Below are positions 50,046 through 61,870 of a stretch of DNA of 64,000 nt, piece by piece (the stretch's first letter is position 1; every line of letters starts with the position of its first letter). The notes under the pieces are model-generated. The model saw only the letters and a list, made by a program, of their open reading frames with translations. It made no database searches and was not told the origin of the DNA. The DNA is from Lunularia cruciata (Eukaryota > Streptophyta > Marchantiopsida > Lunulariales > Lunulariaceae): NCBI GenBank assembly GCA_948567375.1, contig OX419756.1, forward strand, positions 5,213,001 to 5,277,000, written 5' to 3'. The position numbers were made by a program, and so were the translations under genes.

Positions 50046-51950
50046 TGTGACAACCCGGCAAATATCACTTTTGCGGTAATCGGGTAAGTAAAGTTCGTTC
50101 CCGCAGAGATACGAGTCAGAAATGTCCAAATACGAAGCAAAGTAACAATTTCAGTTCTTCTTGAGTTCTTCTTTAGTCTCTCAGGTAGAAACCACACCCA
50201 GAAGAGAGTAACAAGCACTGACTCGCAGTCTTGTCACAAATTCACACTCCTTAATCACAACTCCATCAAATCTTTCTAAACAATCTTGATTGTGATGATT
50301 CATGCTCTCCCAAAAACGGCACTTCACTGCAAAACGACTTTGCCTCAGAATTGTGTTCCACCCTTCCACTGAAGGCAGAACTTCCTCAATCGAAATTGCT
50401 TCACATCAACTTCGCACTGCACTCACAAATGCAGAATACTACCAACACTACAATTCCTCTCAGATCTGTCAAGGCATTGCTTCGATTGCACTTCACTCAG
50501 GATCAAACACACAGAATGAAGATCAAGGCTGTGGAATCCAACATCCAACAAGCATTTTGACTTGCACTTTGAATTTCTCCAAACATTCACAAACACAATT
50601 GCAAAGTTGATACTCGGAATCAAGCTCAAGCGACGAGCACTGCTTCACAGCACTTCGCTTTATCTATTCTCAGAAATAATGAGCACTGAACAACAATTTC
50701 ATGCGAATGCCACTCTTAAATAGTGAAGCAATCGACAGTTCTAACAACTATACCATTCTACAACAACTATTCTAACCTACAGATCCGAAATGACAATGCA
50801 CCTCTTCATATCTGCCCCTTCAAATCTCAAATCGGTTACTAATCCGATCCAATGTGTACTTCTTCCTTGACTTTCAAACCCGAACCCGAAGTAATCTTAC
50901 TTCCTACTACTCTGTCCTCGGGTTTTCTTAACTTCCAATTCCTCCACTAATTCTAACACTTCTCCTTCCTGATCTGCAATTCCTATCATAATTAAGCCTT
51001 CTAAATCTCTATCTCCCGACCCACTTTTCTCTAAAGTGTCAAATGTCAAATCCGAAGACACCTACACTCCTATCTCTTTTATTTCGGGTCTAACTATTAT
51101 CAATTCTTTTACTAATTCTACTGTGTCCTCATCCAGAACTGTAATTGAAAGCATGAATACACTATCTACACCTTCAATTTGTAACCCACTTTCCCCTAAT
51201 CACTCATGTAACTGACCCGAAGACACTTCCTATCTGATCTTGCACTTCGGGTTTATTCACTACTGCTACTTCTCCTTCAATTCATGTTCCATCTTCAATC
51301 AGAACTGAAATTGAAGTCATAGGTATCTTAACTATCTTCTTTCCCTACTCTAACTTCCTTTGATCTCTCAGGCAAAACTCCCGAAGTCGCCTTCACTGCA
51401 CTCCGAGATATGACTTCCTTTTATTTAGTCATTTTCATCTTGAGGCAAAGTCTTTAGACCCGAAGTCATATAAACCCGAAGTCCGAAGTACGAAGTCACT
51501 TTGACCCGAAGACACTTTGACCCGAAGTACATCTACTCTCAAAACTTCAAATGCTTGTAACTTCTTCTACAGACCTCCAAACTTTGCGATTTTGGTGGCA
51601 ATGGAAAGCCCTAGACGAGACGCTTCCAACGAGATATAACACGCTCGATTTGGACTTGTTTTCACTCAGATATGGCCCCCGCAAGAATCCTGACCTGCAA
51701 CTTCTATTTCTCCTTCGGGTTTGCACTCCTTCAACGTCTGATCCGAGTTGTTTTTCCTCCTCTGACACGAAGTAACCTTCTTCGGATTTGATCCAATTCG
51801 AGTCTTTCTTCCTCTTACAGGAAATTGACTTCCTCGGGTTTGATCAAAACACAAGTTTGCACTCACTTCTTCTCCATTTGGTTTCAATTTGGTTTCAGCA
51901 AGCCATTTCTTCTTCAAAACTCGTCCAAAATGAAAAATGTGGGTACCACA
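50046..51950 (-). repeat. Family E solo LTR or LTR-derived insertion in A-2 (1905 bp)
   Basis: Both family E LTR termini are present: TGTGGTACCCACATTTTTC (minus-strand start at 51950) and GGTTGTCACA (minus-strand end at 50046). They are flanked by tcaat (50041-50045) and tgaat (51951-51955), a 5-bp duplication with one mismatch. It splits A-2's RT-RNase H region exactly between bases adjacent in A-1 (near 30976). At 1.9 kb it is about half the LTR length estimated from E-1, so it is a shortened LTR or a small non-autonomous relative. Confidence 0.83.
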
Positions 51951-54590
51951 TGAATGCATAAGCTTGTTGGAAAATGAGAAGATGAACCTCCTATAGTATC
52001 CAACCATCCCCAAGAATTGGCATAACTTTATCAAGCTTGAAGGGAATGGAAGGTCTGAGATTATCCTCACCTTCTCAAGATCAACTGCTATTCCATCCTT
52101 GGAGATGATGTGCCCTAAAAGTAGACCTTCTTCACATCCAAAAATGCACATCTCTGGGTTGAGTGATGCATTTGCCTCATCCAAGCATTGCAAGACTTTG
52201 ATTAGATGCTGAAAGTGCTCCTCCTTGCTCCCATAGACACAAAAGTCATCAATAAAGTCTCTCACAAATTTCCCAATGAAAGGTTCAAATACCTTGTTCA
52301 TGAACCGTTAGAATGTGGCTGGAGCATTGCAAAGCCTAAAAGGCATGACCTTGACAGTGTAAGTTCCCTAAGGTGTGGTGAATGTGGTGAGTTGTTGATG
52401 CTCTGGTGCAATCTTGATTTGGTTATATCCACTATAACCATCTCCAGAACTATACCTCTCATGACCTGCAACCTCCTCCAAGATCTCATCAATGAATGGC
52501 AATGGGTAGTAGTCTTTCTTGGCAACAACATTGAGTAATCCACACATACCCAAAGTTTGCCATTCTTTTTCTTCACAATGACAATTGGGGACACCCATTC
52601 TGAATTCTCTACCTCAAAGATAAATCCAGCCTCCTTGAGCATATCAATCTCCTCCTTCACAACCAAAGATATTGGTGGGCTAATGTGACGTTATTTTTGG
52701 CGGATTGGTCTTGCATGTGACTCCACCTCTATCTTGTGCTCCTCCAAGGTGACTTCCTTCAAATCCTTGTAGATGAAAGCAAAAACATGGATGAACTTGC
52801 AGAAAATCTCCTCAAATCTCACCTTCTCCTCCTTGGTAACATTTGGGCCATACTTGAGGGTAGCTTACCTTCTCTCTACCTCCTCAACTGTCAATGGTGA
52901 TTTATCTGGGTCCTTAAAAACCTCTGGCTTAGGTGCAAAATCCATAGCACACAATGGATACACATCTAAATCAAATCCAAATTCATCCTCCTCCGTGGAA
53001 GTCTCCTCTTCCATGCTTGTGTCCACACTTGAAGCTCCTTCTTCAGAATCTGATTCCCAATAATCATAAGATGGTATATCTGAATGTGAAGTGTTGGTGG
53101 TGTTAGTCACAAGAACTGTGACTCTATGGTTTGATGGCCCAATCCTCAAGTACCCTCTGTACCATCGATTAGTTATGCGTTCTGCTCTCAACCATGGCCT
53201 CCCAAGAAGTAAGTCAAAGCTTGAATCCTTCAAGATCTAGACCACCTCTTAGCTCCTTTCTCAAGGTAGGGTTCAAAGCAATCAATTGGCCCACTATGAT
53301 ATTAACCTTGTGACTACCAACATCCTCCAACACATTGTAGTTCCATTGTTGCTTTGAAATCAAGAAATCCTCCATCCCCAACTTCATCCTTGGAGTCTTT
53401 GTTGTTGATAGTGTTGAGGTGCAAGTGCTCCTAGTAGACATAAGAGTATCCTTGCTTGGAGTAAATCTTTGAGAAGAGTGAACATCCTCTGCAAAACGAG
53501 TTCTCTTCTTCTCTTGTGCCAAAAGCTCCAAATTAAGACCCTTGGAGTTTGAGCACTCTCCCTTCTCATACTTGCTCTCAACCACATCTATGGATGCTAT
53601 CTCCTTACCTTTATTGGGATTAGGAGCCACTTTGGTTTCACTACCTCCCTCTTTCCCTCTATTGTCTCCCTCATAACCCCTTCTTCCATGGTAAGTGGAA
53701 TTTGGGGAATTCCTTTGGATATGGCCTCTTCCTCCACAACCAAAACAATTTCTATCATTGAAATTATTGGCTGGTTGGCCTCCTCTATATGGATAGTTTC
53801 CATAATTCCTAGGCCCTCTCCCTACATTTTGATCCACCTCTCTCTTCTCTCATAGTTGCACCACATTGATCTTGAGATCCACAAGTTCTTCTATGATGGT
53901 TAGAAGTGGATCCTTTGGTGGAGGTGCAAGAATTTCAGCAACTACTACTTGTGGTGTAACCTTTGCCACTAAATTATCAGAAGTTCCACCATACTTGTAG
54001 CCTTGAGGAGGATGCACAACCTCCTTCACCACCAAATCACTCTCATCCCCTTCCAAACTCTCCTCCATACGAATTGTGAGCTTGATAGCTTAAACCTTGG
54101 AAGAAGGTTTCTCATATCTCACCTTACTTCTAATTTGTGGTCTCAATCCTCTCACAAAATTCTTGGTGAGCATGGCCCCTATGCCAATCATAGTAGTCTC
54201 CACATCATCTCCACCCTTCCTCAACACTATGCAAAATCTGGACTCTAACTTTTCCACTCTTTCCACATAGACTCTCACTTTATCTCCATCTCCTTGTTTG
54301 AGAAAGTTTACCTCACTCATCAATCTCTCATAACTCTCATCTGGGAGAAATTTCTTATTGAGTGCTGAAGTCAAACTTTCCCAAGACTATTCTTCCCCAT
54401 CTCTCCTCTCTCTCTTTTGGAACTCTGACTCATACCATGTAAGTGCTGTATCCTCAAAGAAATCAGGTAATAATGAGACCCATTCATTCTTCCTCCACTC
54501 ATTTTTTCCTATGCAAGCTCTCTTGAAGTCTCTCACAAAGGCCTCCACATCTTGTCCATCCTTGCCAAAGAAAACCGGAAGTTTTTCCAT
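51951..54590 (-). pseudogene. A-2 Gag, protease and reverse transcriptase
   Basis: Minus strand. 54590-53850 is Gag (DFKRACIG, ALTWYESEFQ); 53837-53214 has the knuckle CFGCGGRGHIQRNS, whose last Cys is now Ser. The expected protease segment around DGGS is deleted between about 53240 and 53250. 53233-52865 is the linker; 52666-51966 is RT with FIDDFCVYG. Frameshifts occur near 53225, 52540 and elsewhere. The missing protease alone makes it unable to mature. Confidence 0.88.
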
Positions 54591-54818
54591 CTTAACCCCT
54601 CACTATCTTTCTTTTCCTCAAATTTTTTTTTTCTTTTCTCTCACTCTATAACTAGTAGAGTATATACATGACTAACACCATCTGAGAATAATCTACTTTA
54701 GAGAACAAAAAAGGCTCAGGTTGCTCCAAGATTTCTATAGCAATGTCAAATCCTAGAGTGCATATTAATCGAGACCTCATGGATAGTTTATCCATAAGTT
54801 GAAAGATTATCTCCATCA

Positions 54819-55294
54819 CTAATCTTGAGAACTAGCTAATGAAGATAGTAGTATTTCTATAGCTATACTAAGACTCTGTCCAAGATCCTTCACCAAAGCC
54901 TCCAAAAGTGATTTTACTCCACTACACTCATGTCCTTTTGGAAATCCATCAATTCCACAAACCTCACACAACTCCTTGGTCTTAGATCTTCTCCCTCCCA
55001 ATCTTGGCAAAAAAGGTCCAACATGCAAACCCAAGTCAAGTAAGCATCTCCTTTCCTTCAATCTCTTACTCTCAAAGGTCAATGGACATGAACTTGCCTT
55101 ATGTCCCTTCTCTCCACATAGAAAGCACTTAGACTCACTCTTTCCTCCAAGTGGTGTAGGTTTTTGGATCCTCTCAACACTCTCTTCAAATTCTATTGTA
55201 AACTCTCTTTTCTTCAAATCCACCCCTACAATCACTTCAAACACTTGGGGAACCTCACATAGTCTTATTTTCCACTCTTGGTGACCCTCTATGT
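54819..55294 (-). pseudogene. A-2 ORF1 (zinc-knuckle ORF), start codon lost
   Basis: Counterpart of 27290-27763. The ATG is ATA here, but the rest stays open and keeps CFLCGEKGHKASSC and CEVCG...GHEC. Retention of an open frame and intact Cys/His residues while gag-pol has decayed is notable, although young age may explain part of it. Confidence 0.75.
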
Positions 55295-55940
55295 TCCCAA
55301 GATGAATCTAAACACTCAAACATGCTTTTTGTTGCTCTCAAACTCTTCATGCATGAGATCTCCACTCTGTAGAATTGACCTTTCCTCACAATTTCACTCA
55401 GATCTCTCAACTAGTATGTGACACTCGTCTAAAATTTTGCACACGTGATCACAACTCCAAGATGTGCCTCCCTGCAAAATTTCAAATCTTTTCATTTAGC
55501 TTTTTGTCCTAGACACTTTTCTATTCAGCACACATATTTCAGATTTGGTCTAGAAACCACCCCCTTAACTTTAGAAACTCATAACTCCTTGCGCAAAAAA
55601 TGATCTCTCTCTAATTTTTATGGAAGAAAGTAGGATACAAGGCACTTAATGTTCTTGTAAATTTTTACGACAATTCATAGATAATTGGAGAAATGTCAGA
55701 CTCTGTAAAATTTTCCAGAGAGCATGCTATTGCGGGAGCAGTTTACCCTATCAACTTTCAAAAATTCTAACCTAGTGTGCATAGTAGCTCCTACAACAAT
55801 TTCAAGTGTGCTAACTGAAAGATAACCCAAGCTATTATGTGTAGAAATTTCAAGTCCAGATCTCAAACTTGACATTTTGCTCAAAATCACCTTAATCTAC
55901 AAAATCTTCAATCCACCTCACACAATCTCTCCAAATCCTC

Positions 55941-56111
55941 TCATGTGTACAAGATATAAAAAATCACTTCAAAGATATCATTATAAACTATAGTGTATAC
56001 AAATGAATCTTGGTTCTCTAACATAAGTTCAGCTTTCTCCTCTCCTAATGTTCTCTCCAAGTGAGCTCTCATAGCCTCTTTCTGCCTAATATAGAATTGA
56101 ACACGGAACAT
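55941..56111 (-). pseudogene. A-2 small conserved ORF
   Basis: Counterpart of 26471-26641. Still open for 56 codons (MFRVQFYIRQKEAMRAHL start; the tail differs at PVVHYDVFEVI, reading TIVYNDIFEVI). It may still be translatable, but its element is dead. Confidence 0.6.
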
Positions 56112-56130
56112 TATCCTGCCTTCTAGAGAG

Positions 56131-56148
56131 CTGCCGGCAACAGAACCA
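56131..56148 (-). promoter_or_regulatory. A-2 primer-binding site, mutated
   Basis: The minus strand reads TGGTTCTGTTGCCGGCAG where A-1 has TGGTTCCGTTGCCGGGAC. Several mismatches to the tRNA-Glu 3' end make priming doubtful. Confidence 0.7.
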
Positions 56149-56152
56149 AAAA

Positions 56153-56843
56153 TGTGAGCTGGCTTGTCTCTCACTCAGGATGAACCTCCAATGGCTATTA
56201 TGGTAGCGCACCATGGACTAAGAAGGCAAGGAACCCCAACTCCATCATACTCCTCCAAGGCTAACACTCCAAGACTCAAGACATTGCTCACTAGAGAACT
56301 CAATGAGAGAGAGATAGTTGCAAATGAAATGATGATGAGTACCTCCTCACCCCTTGTTTATATACTTGTGAAATAGTAATGCACCAAATTTACTACTTAC
56401 TGAAGTAACTCAAGTTACTAGGCTAAAAGTAAAGTAAAGTCAAAAAGTAGAAATAAATATCCATTCACATGGGCATATTTCACTAGCATGTGATCTTATC
56501 TTGACCCAACCACTAAGTCAAAGATTCCTTCATATGGGCTATCCTTGGACTATAGAAGAATCCAAAACAAAAAGGCTTGCGGGCCCAAGAGTTCTCAACT
56601 CTTTTCTCAAAGCCAAACACCTAGGAATAATACCAAGTCAACACACTAGAATCCAAAGTAGTGGTGCTCATCTTTTCCACCTCCTCTAAAGTAAGGTCCC
56701 CTCTATCTTAGTTATGATTAACTCTAGCTAATCATGAATAATGTAGAACCATCTTTTATCTCTATATAAATAATATCTCTCAAGTACCTGTAATACCAAG
56801 CTAAATATCACAATACCACACACATGCACAAATAGGTATTATA
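56153..56843 (-). repeat. 5' LTR of A-2 (691 bp)
   Basis: Reverse complement of the family A LTR. It starts TGTGAGCTGG on the + strand and ends GGTATTATA, where the consensus is GGGTGTTACA. Followed by gtcc of B-0. Confidence 0.92.
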
Positions 56844-57028
56844 GTCCTAAATGTACTTGACCTATAAATAGTTCATTCTTTATATGGTATAGATTGCACA
56901 CATGCGACTTAAAAGGGGGCTCCATAGCACCTGGCCTCCTGATCTTTATCCATCATAGGGTATACCATATACTTAGAATAGATGGCTATCTGGAGTTAGA
57001 GGGACCTAACTGCTAGCTAGGGGAGCAA
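56844..57028 (+). other. B-0 3' untranslated remnant and polypurine tract
   Basis: Aligns with 42989-43173 of B-2, starting in the last codons of the PHD finger (gtcctaaatgtacttga). The PHD finger itself is gone. Confidence 0.8.
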
Positions 57029-57133
57029 TTGTGGCACTTTAGAGTCTATGTATGACTTATGTGTGTGTTGTGCTTCTATAGTGTATGATGTTGATAGCAA
57101 TGTATGTTGTGTGTGATATATATACGCATGACC
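57029..57133 (+). repeat. Repeat B1 of B-0 (about 105 bp)
   Basis: TTGTGGCACTTTAG ... CGCATGACC, diverged from the B-2 copies by scattered substitutions. It is followed by gc and then A2, as in B-2. Confidence 0.88.
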
Positions 57134-57135
57134 GC

Positions 57136-57603
57136 TGTCATGCCATTTGTAGTGTTACATCTAGATTACTCGGACATTGGAGTTCCTGTGATAGTATGTA
57201 GAGTTATTTTAGTAGTTTCTTAGAGACTACTTTCAGACGGTCATATTTGGTGTTTAGGGTATTGACTTCATGGTGGGGCCCACCATCACTTTCCACTTTG
57301 CACAGTTTGCACTGTTGAGTGTGCCGTTAGCGGGAGCATTAGGGTTTCAGACCTAGCTCAAGTCCAAGGGGTATACTTTTGGAATGCAGCTCCAGAGAGC
57401 TCACTTCTCTGATGTTGAGCCTTCAAGTTCTTGGCTATGGTGGATAGAGGCCAGCAAGTATCACTTGGATTCTCTATGCTGGAGTGGGTGTGGCTTGGCT
57501 GTAATCAGTGCCTAGTTGTTGGCAGTTTATAGAGTGATAGATCAAGTATTGAGTTGAGTTGAGTTGAGTTGAGTTGAGTTGAGAGTGGTAAACAATCTAA
57601 TTA
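57136..57603 (+). repeat. Repeat A2 of B-0
   Basis: Starts TGTCATGCC and ends CAATCTAATTA. Longer than in B-2, partly because the TTGAG microsatellite inside it has grown from three to about six units. Confidence 0.88.
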
Positions 57604-57709
57604 TTGTGGCACTTTAGAGTCTATGTATGACTTATATGTGAGTTGTGCTTCTATAGTGTATGATGTTGATAGTGATGTATGTTGTGTAGCAATGTATATA
57701 CACACAACA
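57604..57709 (+). repeat. Repeat B2 of B-0 (106 bp), right terminus
   Basis: TTGTGGCACTTTAG ... CACACAACA, same length as B2 of B-2. Family E LTR sequence follows at once. Confidence 0.88.
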
Positions 57710-59562
57710 AAGAAGAGGGAGATGCACCATGGTGTCTAGTGTTGCTACTGTGTCCTCAAGTCTACAACAATATACATGATATTGAATCCTAAATGGACTC
57801 AATGACCACCATAGGGCCACTTGCTCTCATCCAAGTCTTGGTGCCTAATACCGCTAGAGAATATAGGTCACTACAATAAAAACTCAGTCTACTTCATATC
57901 CACTCCTCTTTTGCCCAACTAATAACAGGCCTATCATCATGGACAAATTTGTTCAAAGCACTCATCAAAGGGTCAAATGACCAAGTGTAATGATAGGGTG
58001 GATAACACCATGGAGCAGGAGTTGGATAGTTTGAAGAAGAGTGCAGCAGCGAAAGATCAAGCATGGCAGAGAGAGTTGGCAGCAAGGCAAGAAGAAGAGG
58101 AATGATTACAAGAACTTGTCAGGAGCATGGAAAGGCAAAGCATGCAATATGCATAGGAGAAGAAGATGCTCGCTGCAGAATACGAAGACGAGTTGAAGAT
58201 GTATCCTGAGGAGTTGAAGGTAGAGTGCTCTCGAATATATGCATCGGAATCAGTAGGGGAAGTTGCAGGGAAGTTAAGAGAAATTTTAAGCACAGAGGCT
58301 GAGGGGAGATTGGAGGAAGCTTGCCTACATGAGTTGAAGTTACTTGTGCAAGAAACTCAAAAGAGGAAAGCCAAGGATGTGGACATGAACACCTTATTGA
58401 TTCGATTGAGGGAACGTGTAGATAGGAAAATGTTAGATGTAGAGAACAATGTTAGTCTTAGACTAGATTTAGTCAATTTGGAGTTAGAAAAGATTTGGAA
58501 TAGTGTGACAATAGAGAAGAAACCCGATATCGCAAAAGTAGGAATTCAGGTGTCATTGGACTTGATAATTGACACATTAGAGAAGAGTGGGTCAGGAGAT
58601 AGAGATTTAGATAAGTCACTCTTGAGCTCTATTGTAGTTCCTAGTGTAGAAGTCATAGAATTAGTGAAGGAATTGGTAGAATCAGCTAAACCCAAAGAAG
58701 GCGAAGTATTAAGAAGATCATCGGGTTTGGAAGCCGATGATGAGGTAAACATTGGATTGGTGTAAGTATCAATTTTGAGATAGGAAGAGGCAGATATGAA
58801 AAGATAGACTGTCACTTGGGATCTGCAAGTAGGAAGAGATTTTAGGAAGCGGTGCATAGGTAGGCAAGTCTACTGTTTGCTTCAGTATTTAAGTGGAGCA
58901 ATCGCAGTACAATGTTATTCAGTATTCACATTTTTGAAGATAGATAAAGCAAAGTGTTGTTCTTAGTACTCGTTGCTTTAGCTTAATTCTGATTGTCAAT
59001 TTTGTGTTTGTGTTTGTGAGTGTGTGGAGAATTCCGAAGAGCAAGTCAATGTGTTTGTGGATGTTGGAATTTGCAGCCTTGATCTTTATTCTGTGTGTTT
59101 GATCCTGAGTGAAGTGCATCAGAGCAATGCCTTGACAGATCTGAGAGGAATTGTAGTGTTGGTAGTATTCTGCATTTGTGAGTGCAGCATGAAGTTGATG
59201 TGAAGCAATTTCAATCGAGGAAGTTGTGCCTTCAGTGGAGGGGTGGAACACAAGTCTGAGGCAAAATCGTTCTTTTCAATGAAGTGCCATCTTTGGGAGA
59301 ATTTGAATCATCACACTCAAGAGTTATTTGGACAGAATTTGCTATGATGTGATTATGTGTGTATTCATGACAAGTTGTCAAGATTGTGAGCTTGTTACTC
59401 TCTTCTGGGTGTAGTTTCTACTTGAGAGATTAAAGAAACAATAAAAAAGAACTGCAATTGGGACTTTTGACTTTGTATTTGACTAATTCTAGATAGTATC
59501 TCTACGGGAACAAACTTTACTTACCCGATTACCACAAAAGTGATATTTGCCAGGTTGTCACA
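57710..59562 (+). repeat. 5' LTR of E-1 (3' part)
   Basis: Its right end (accacaaaagtgatatttgc...GGTTGTCACA) matches the end of the isolated family E insertion at 50046-50350 closely. Its left end (aagaagagggagatgca) matches 63784-63800 inside the 3' LTR, so about 1.9 kb of LTR is missing on the left, where B-0 sits. 57727-58000 has no counterpart I can see and may be a later insertion. Confidence 0.75.
58012..58765 (+). pseudogene. C-terminal part of the family E LTR-encoded ORF
   Basis: An open frame of 199 codons from 58166, extended upstream in the same frame to an ATG at about 58012 with stops near 58104 and 58155. The start is a coiled coil (MEQELDSLKKSAAAKDQAW...). The rest is rich in Glu, Lys and Leu with heptad-like spacing (LLIRLRERVDRKMLDVENNV, LDLVNLELEKIW). 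No enzyme motif. It lies inside the LTR and would follow the coiled-coil segment at 63740-64000 of the full-length LTR protein. Function unknown; a structural or self-associating protein is plausible. Confidence 0.55.
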
Positions 59563-59601
59563 AGTTGCTAGACTTAGGAAGGACTTTAGAGAGCGGATGG
59601 G

Positions 59602-59817
59602 ATGGATGCACCGGGAGGCCAATTTCCCGCACCTAGCTTTCCATTCTCAAACCCATTCCACATCAAGGTTATGTACATCCAGCGTGAGCAAATGAGGGTA
59701 TCGCTAGTTTATCACTTTGGTGCAGAATTCATGGACAGAGTGATGAACTCACCAAACCTGGTGATTCTACCTGTGGTGATATATGATAGAGAGAGGGATT
59801 TGACAATCTATATTTGA
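59602..59817 (+). CDS. Small ORF of E-1, related to the family A leader ORF (71 aa)
   Basis: After a short N-terminus it reads NPFHIKVMYIQREQMRVSL, YHFGAEFMDRV, then LPVVIYDRERDLTIYI. The pattern FxVxxYIxxxxxxRxxL, (F/L)GxE and PVVxYD...IYI matches the family A ORF at 26471-26641. It is the first ORF after the 5' LTR, as in family A. Function unknown. Confidence 0.5.
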   Translation: MDAPGGQFPAPSFPFSNPFHIKVMYIQREQMRVSLVYHFGAEFMDRVMNSPNLVILPVVIYDRERDLTIYI

Positions 59818-59856
59818 CAATCTATATAGAATCTATATACATTCTATTATGATAAT

Positions 59857-60060
59857 ATGGATATGAATGTCCTAAATCCTCTCCCTTTCAACACTCAAGT
59901 AGAAATCCGTTATGTCGTGAGGTCGAAAGTGAAGTTTAGAGATTTTGTTGTTAGGAATTTTGGTGAGGAGTATTATCAACAAGTGATAGCTTTTGAGGTC
60001 CCAATGGTAGTTCCGATAGCTTGTGCGCCTTCCAAAGTGATTATATTGACTCTATATTGA
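59857..60060 (+). CDS. Second small ORF of E-1, diverged copy of the first (67 aa)
   Basis: Reads PFNTQVEIRYVVRSKVKFRDFV, NFGEEYYQQVIA, VVPIACAPSKVIILTLY. The spacing of the V-x-x-Y-V/I block, FGxE and the hydrophobic tail parallels 59602-59817, suggesting a tandem gene duplication in family E. Confidence 0.45.
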   Translation: MDMNVLNPLPFNTQVEIRYVVRSKVKFRDFVVRNFGEEYYQQVIAFEVPMVVPIACAPSKVIILTLY

Positions 60061-60093
60061 AGTAGACATTAGCAATTGAGTGTTGTAGGAACC

Positions 60094-61165
60094 ATGGATC
60101 CGCAATTGCAAGAGTTGGTGCAGGGAATGCAAGGGATGTTGAATGAATTTTGAGAGATTAAGATGACCATGGAGACATTACAAAGTCAAGTGCAGATCCT
60201 CAGGAACGATCAAGCCATGCAAGAAGAAGAGCCATCTCAAAACCCAGTACCTACGATTGAAGTACTTGGAGAGGCACCCGTGCCTATGAACCCTATTAAT
60301 GATGGAGCCACACTGCTACTCCGGATGAAGAAGACCTGCAACATTGAGCCTTACAAGGGGCAGCATTCGATGGGAGTAGTGGAAAATTAGATCTTGAGAA
60401 TGAATCAATATTTCCGATTGTTCTCAATATAGATCACAGAGCATGCTGCAGGCGTGTTTGCATGTGGGCACTTGACCAATAAAGCCCTTGCATGATATGA
60501 TGCTTGAGAACGATCTATGTTGGCAGAGAGAAGGGAGGTCACATGGACAACAATGCAAGAAGGACTGCTGAAGAATTTCCAATTGGTGGATCCTGTGCAA
60601 ATGGCTCAAACCCGACTATGGGGATTGAGACAAAAGAATAGCACACAAGAGTATGTGGAGGCATTTCTGGATCTACAAGTTGCAATTACCAACATGAGTC
60701 CAGCAGAGGCTCTCAACAATTTCAACGAGGGTTGAAAGTGCGGATTCGCCAAGAAGTCATGGTGCAAAATCCTCACACGGTATTTGAAGCCATTGCTTGT
60801 GCGCAAAGAATAGCAGGAGCATTAGGTGGAGGTGAAGGAGTAGCTCCACCTCAACATTATCGGGCAGAAATGCCACACATGGGTGGACCAGTACCAATGG
60901 AATTGGGCAACCTTTGATTCAGGGATCAAGGAGCACGACCGCTTCAACGGGAGCGGGGACGGGTAGAAGAATAAAGAGATGGAGTCCCACGAGGAGAAGT
61001 GACTCAAGGAGAACAACACCATTGTTACAATTATGGCCGTATTGGGCACATATCTACCAACTATTGCACTTGTTTTCCTAGAGGCCCTCGGCCTTCGTTC
61101 AGGCGATCTTTGAATAACATGGAGAGGCACATTGAAGAGGAGGAGGTGGAAATCACTTTGGAAAA
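60094..61165 (+). pseudogene. E-1 Gag
   Basis: From the ATG at 60094: an N-terminal coiled coil (METLQSQVQILRND), then the Gag domain (TWTTMQEGLLKNFQLVDP, RLWGLRQKNSTQEYVEAFLDLQ) and a basic region. A remnant knuckle near 61020 reads CYNYGRIGHISTNYC, where the second Cys has become Tyr. Stops at about 60148, 60388 and elsewhere and a frameshift near 60735 break it. Confidence 0.75.
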
Positions 61166-61244
61166 TGAAGATCACTAGTAAATGTACCTCGTGGCCTTAC
61201 TAGCTCAATAAGGAAGCAGAGAAGCAAGGGAAGGAAGAAGAATA

Positions 61245-61870
61245 ATGCGCAAAGATCCCGAAAGGCAACCCTCACAATTCATTGTCATGAATGGAATGCT
61301 AGAAGGTAATCAAGTGAGAGTATTAATAGATCCGAGAGCAACAAAGAATTTCTTGTCTCGTTGTGTTGCAATAAGATTGGGAATGGATCTAGAGAGAGAT
61401 GGAAGTGAAGAAGTAGAGTTACCAAATGGGCAAACTGAGAAGATTGAATCATTACCTAGACGGGTAACCCTCTCTGTAGGAGAATATCAGGAAGCAATTG
61501 AGTGGCGAGTGATACAATTAGCTCGTTATGATGCAATTTTAGGCATACCATGGATGGAGCAATACAACCCTATGGTGGATTGGAGGAAGAAAGTAGTGAG
61601 AACCAACCAATGGTCAATCAATTGTAGAGAAGGATGTGTACAAAACTGCCTTTCAAACCAAGTATGGCCACTTTTAGTATCTTGTGATGCCTTTTGGCCT
61701 CACCAATGCACCTGCCACTTTCATGAGTCTAATGAATGACATATTTTGTCCATACTTGGATAAGTCTGTTATTGTCTTCTTGGATGATATCTTAGTATAC
61801 AGTAGCATGATGACAGAACACAAGCAACATCTACGAGAGGTCCTCCAGATTCTAAGACAAAATCAGTTGT
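61245..61870 (+). pseudogene. E-1 protease fused to a reverse-transcriptase scrap
   Basis: Protease-like region with VRVLIDPRATKNFLS, where the usual DSGAT active site reads DPRAT, so it is inactive; DAILGIPWMEQYNP follows. After a deletion, RT appears as [32 protein letters not shown] and [10 protein letters not shown], then runs straight into the LTR start at 61871. RT fingers, connection, RNase H and integrase are missing. The RT frame continues into the LTR ORF frame. Confidence 0.82.

Larger units (their letters stand above)
48210..56843 (-). mobile_element. Family A element A-2, minus strand, lacking its 3' LTR
   Basis: From right to left: 5' LTR (56843-56153), mutated PBS, small ORF, ORF1 and gag-pol down to the last codons at about 48215. 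The 3' LTR is missing and the element joins B-0 directly. A single deletion removed that LTR and part of B-0. A family E sequence is inserted at 50046-51950. The right flank gtcc (56844-56847) is B-0 sequence. Confidence 0.92.
18711..57709 (+). mobile_element. Family B element B-0 (old host element, interrupted three times)
   Basis: B-0 is the oldest B copy and survives in four blocks: 18711-19346, 43837-45984, 46676-48209 and 56844-57709. Each block aligns with a consecutive part of B-2. The interruptions are the B-1/A-1/B-2 cluster, a family A solo LTR, and the A-2 element with an associated deletion. The 5' half (terminal repeat, leader, Gag, start of PR) is missing. The 3' end is complete, with the B1-gc-A2-B2 structure. 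At 57710 it abuts family E LTR sequence, which is therefore its likely insertion target. Confidence 0.85.
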
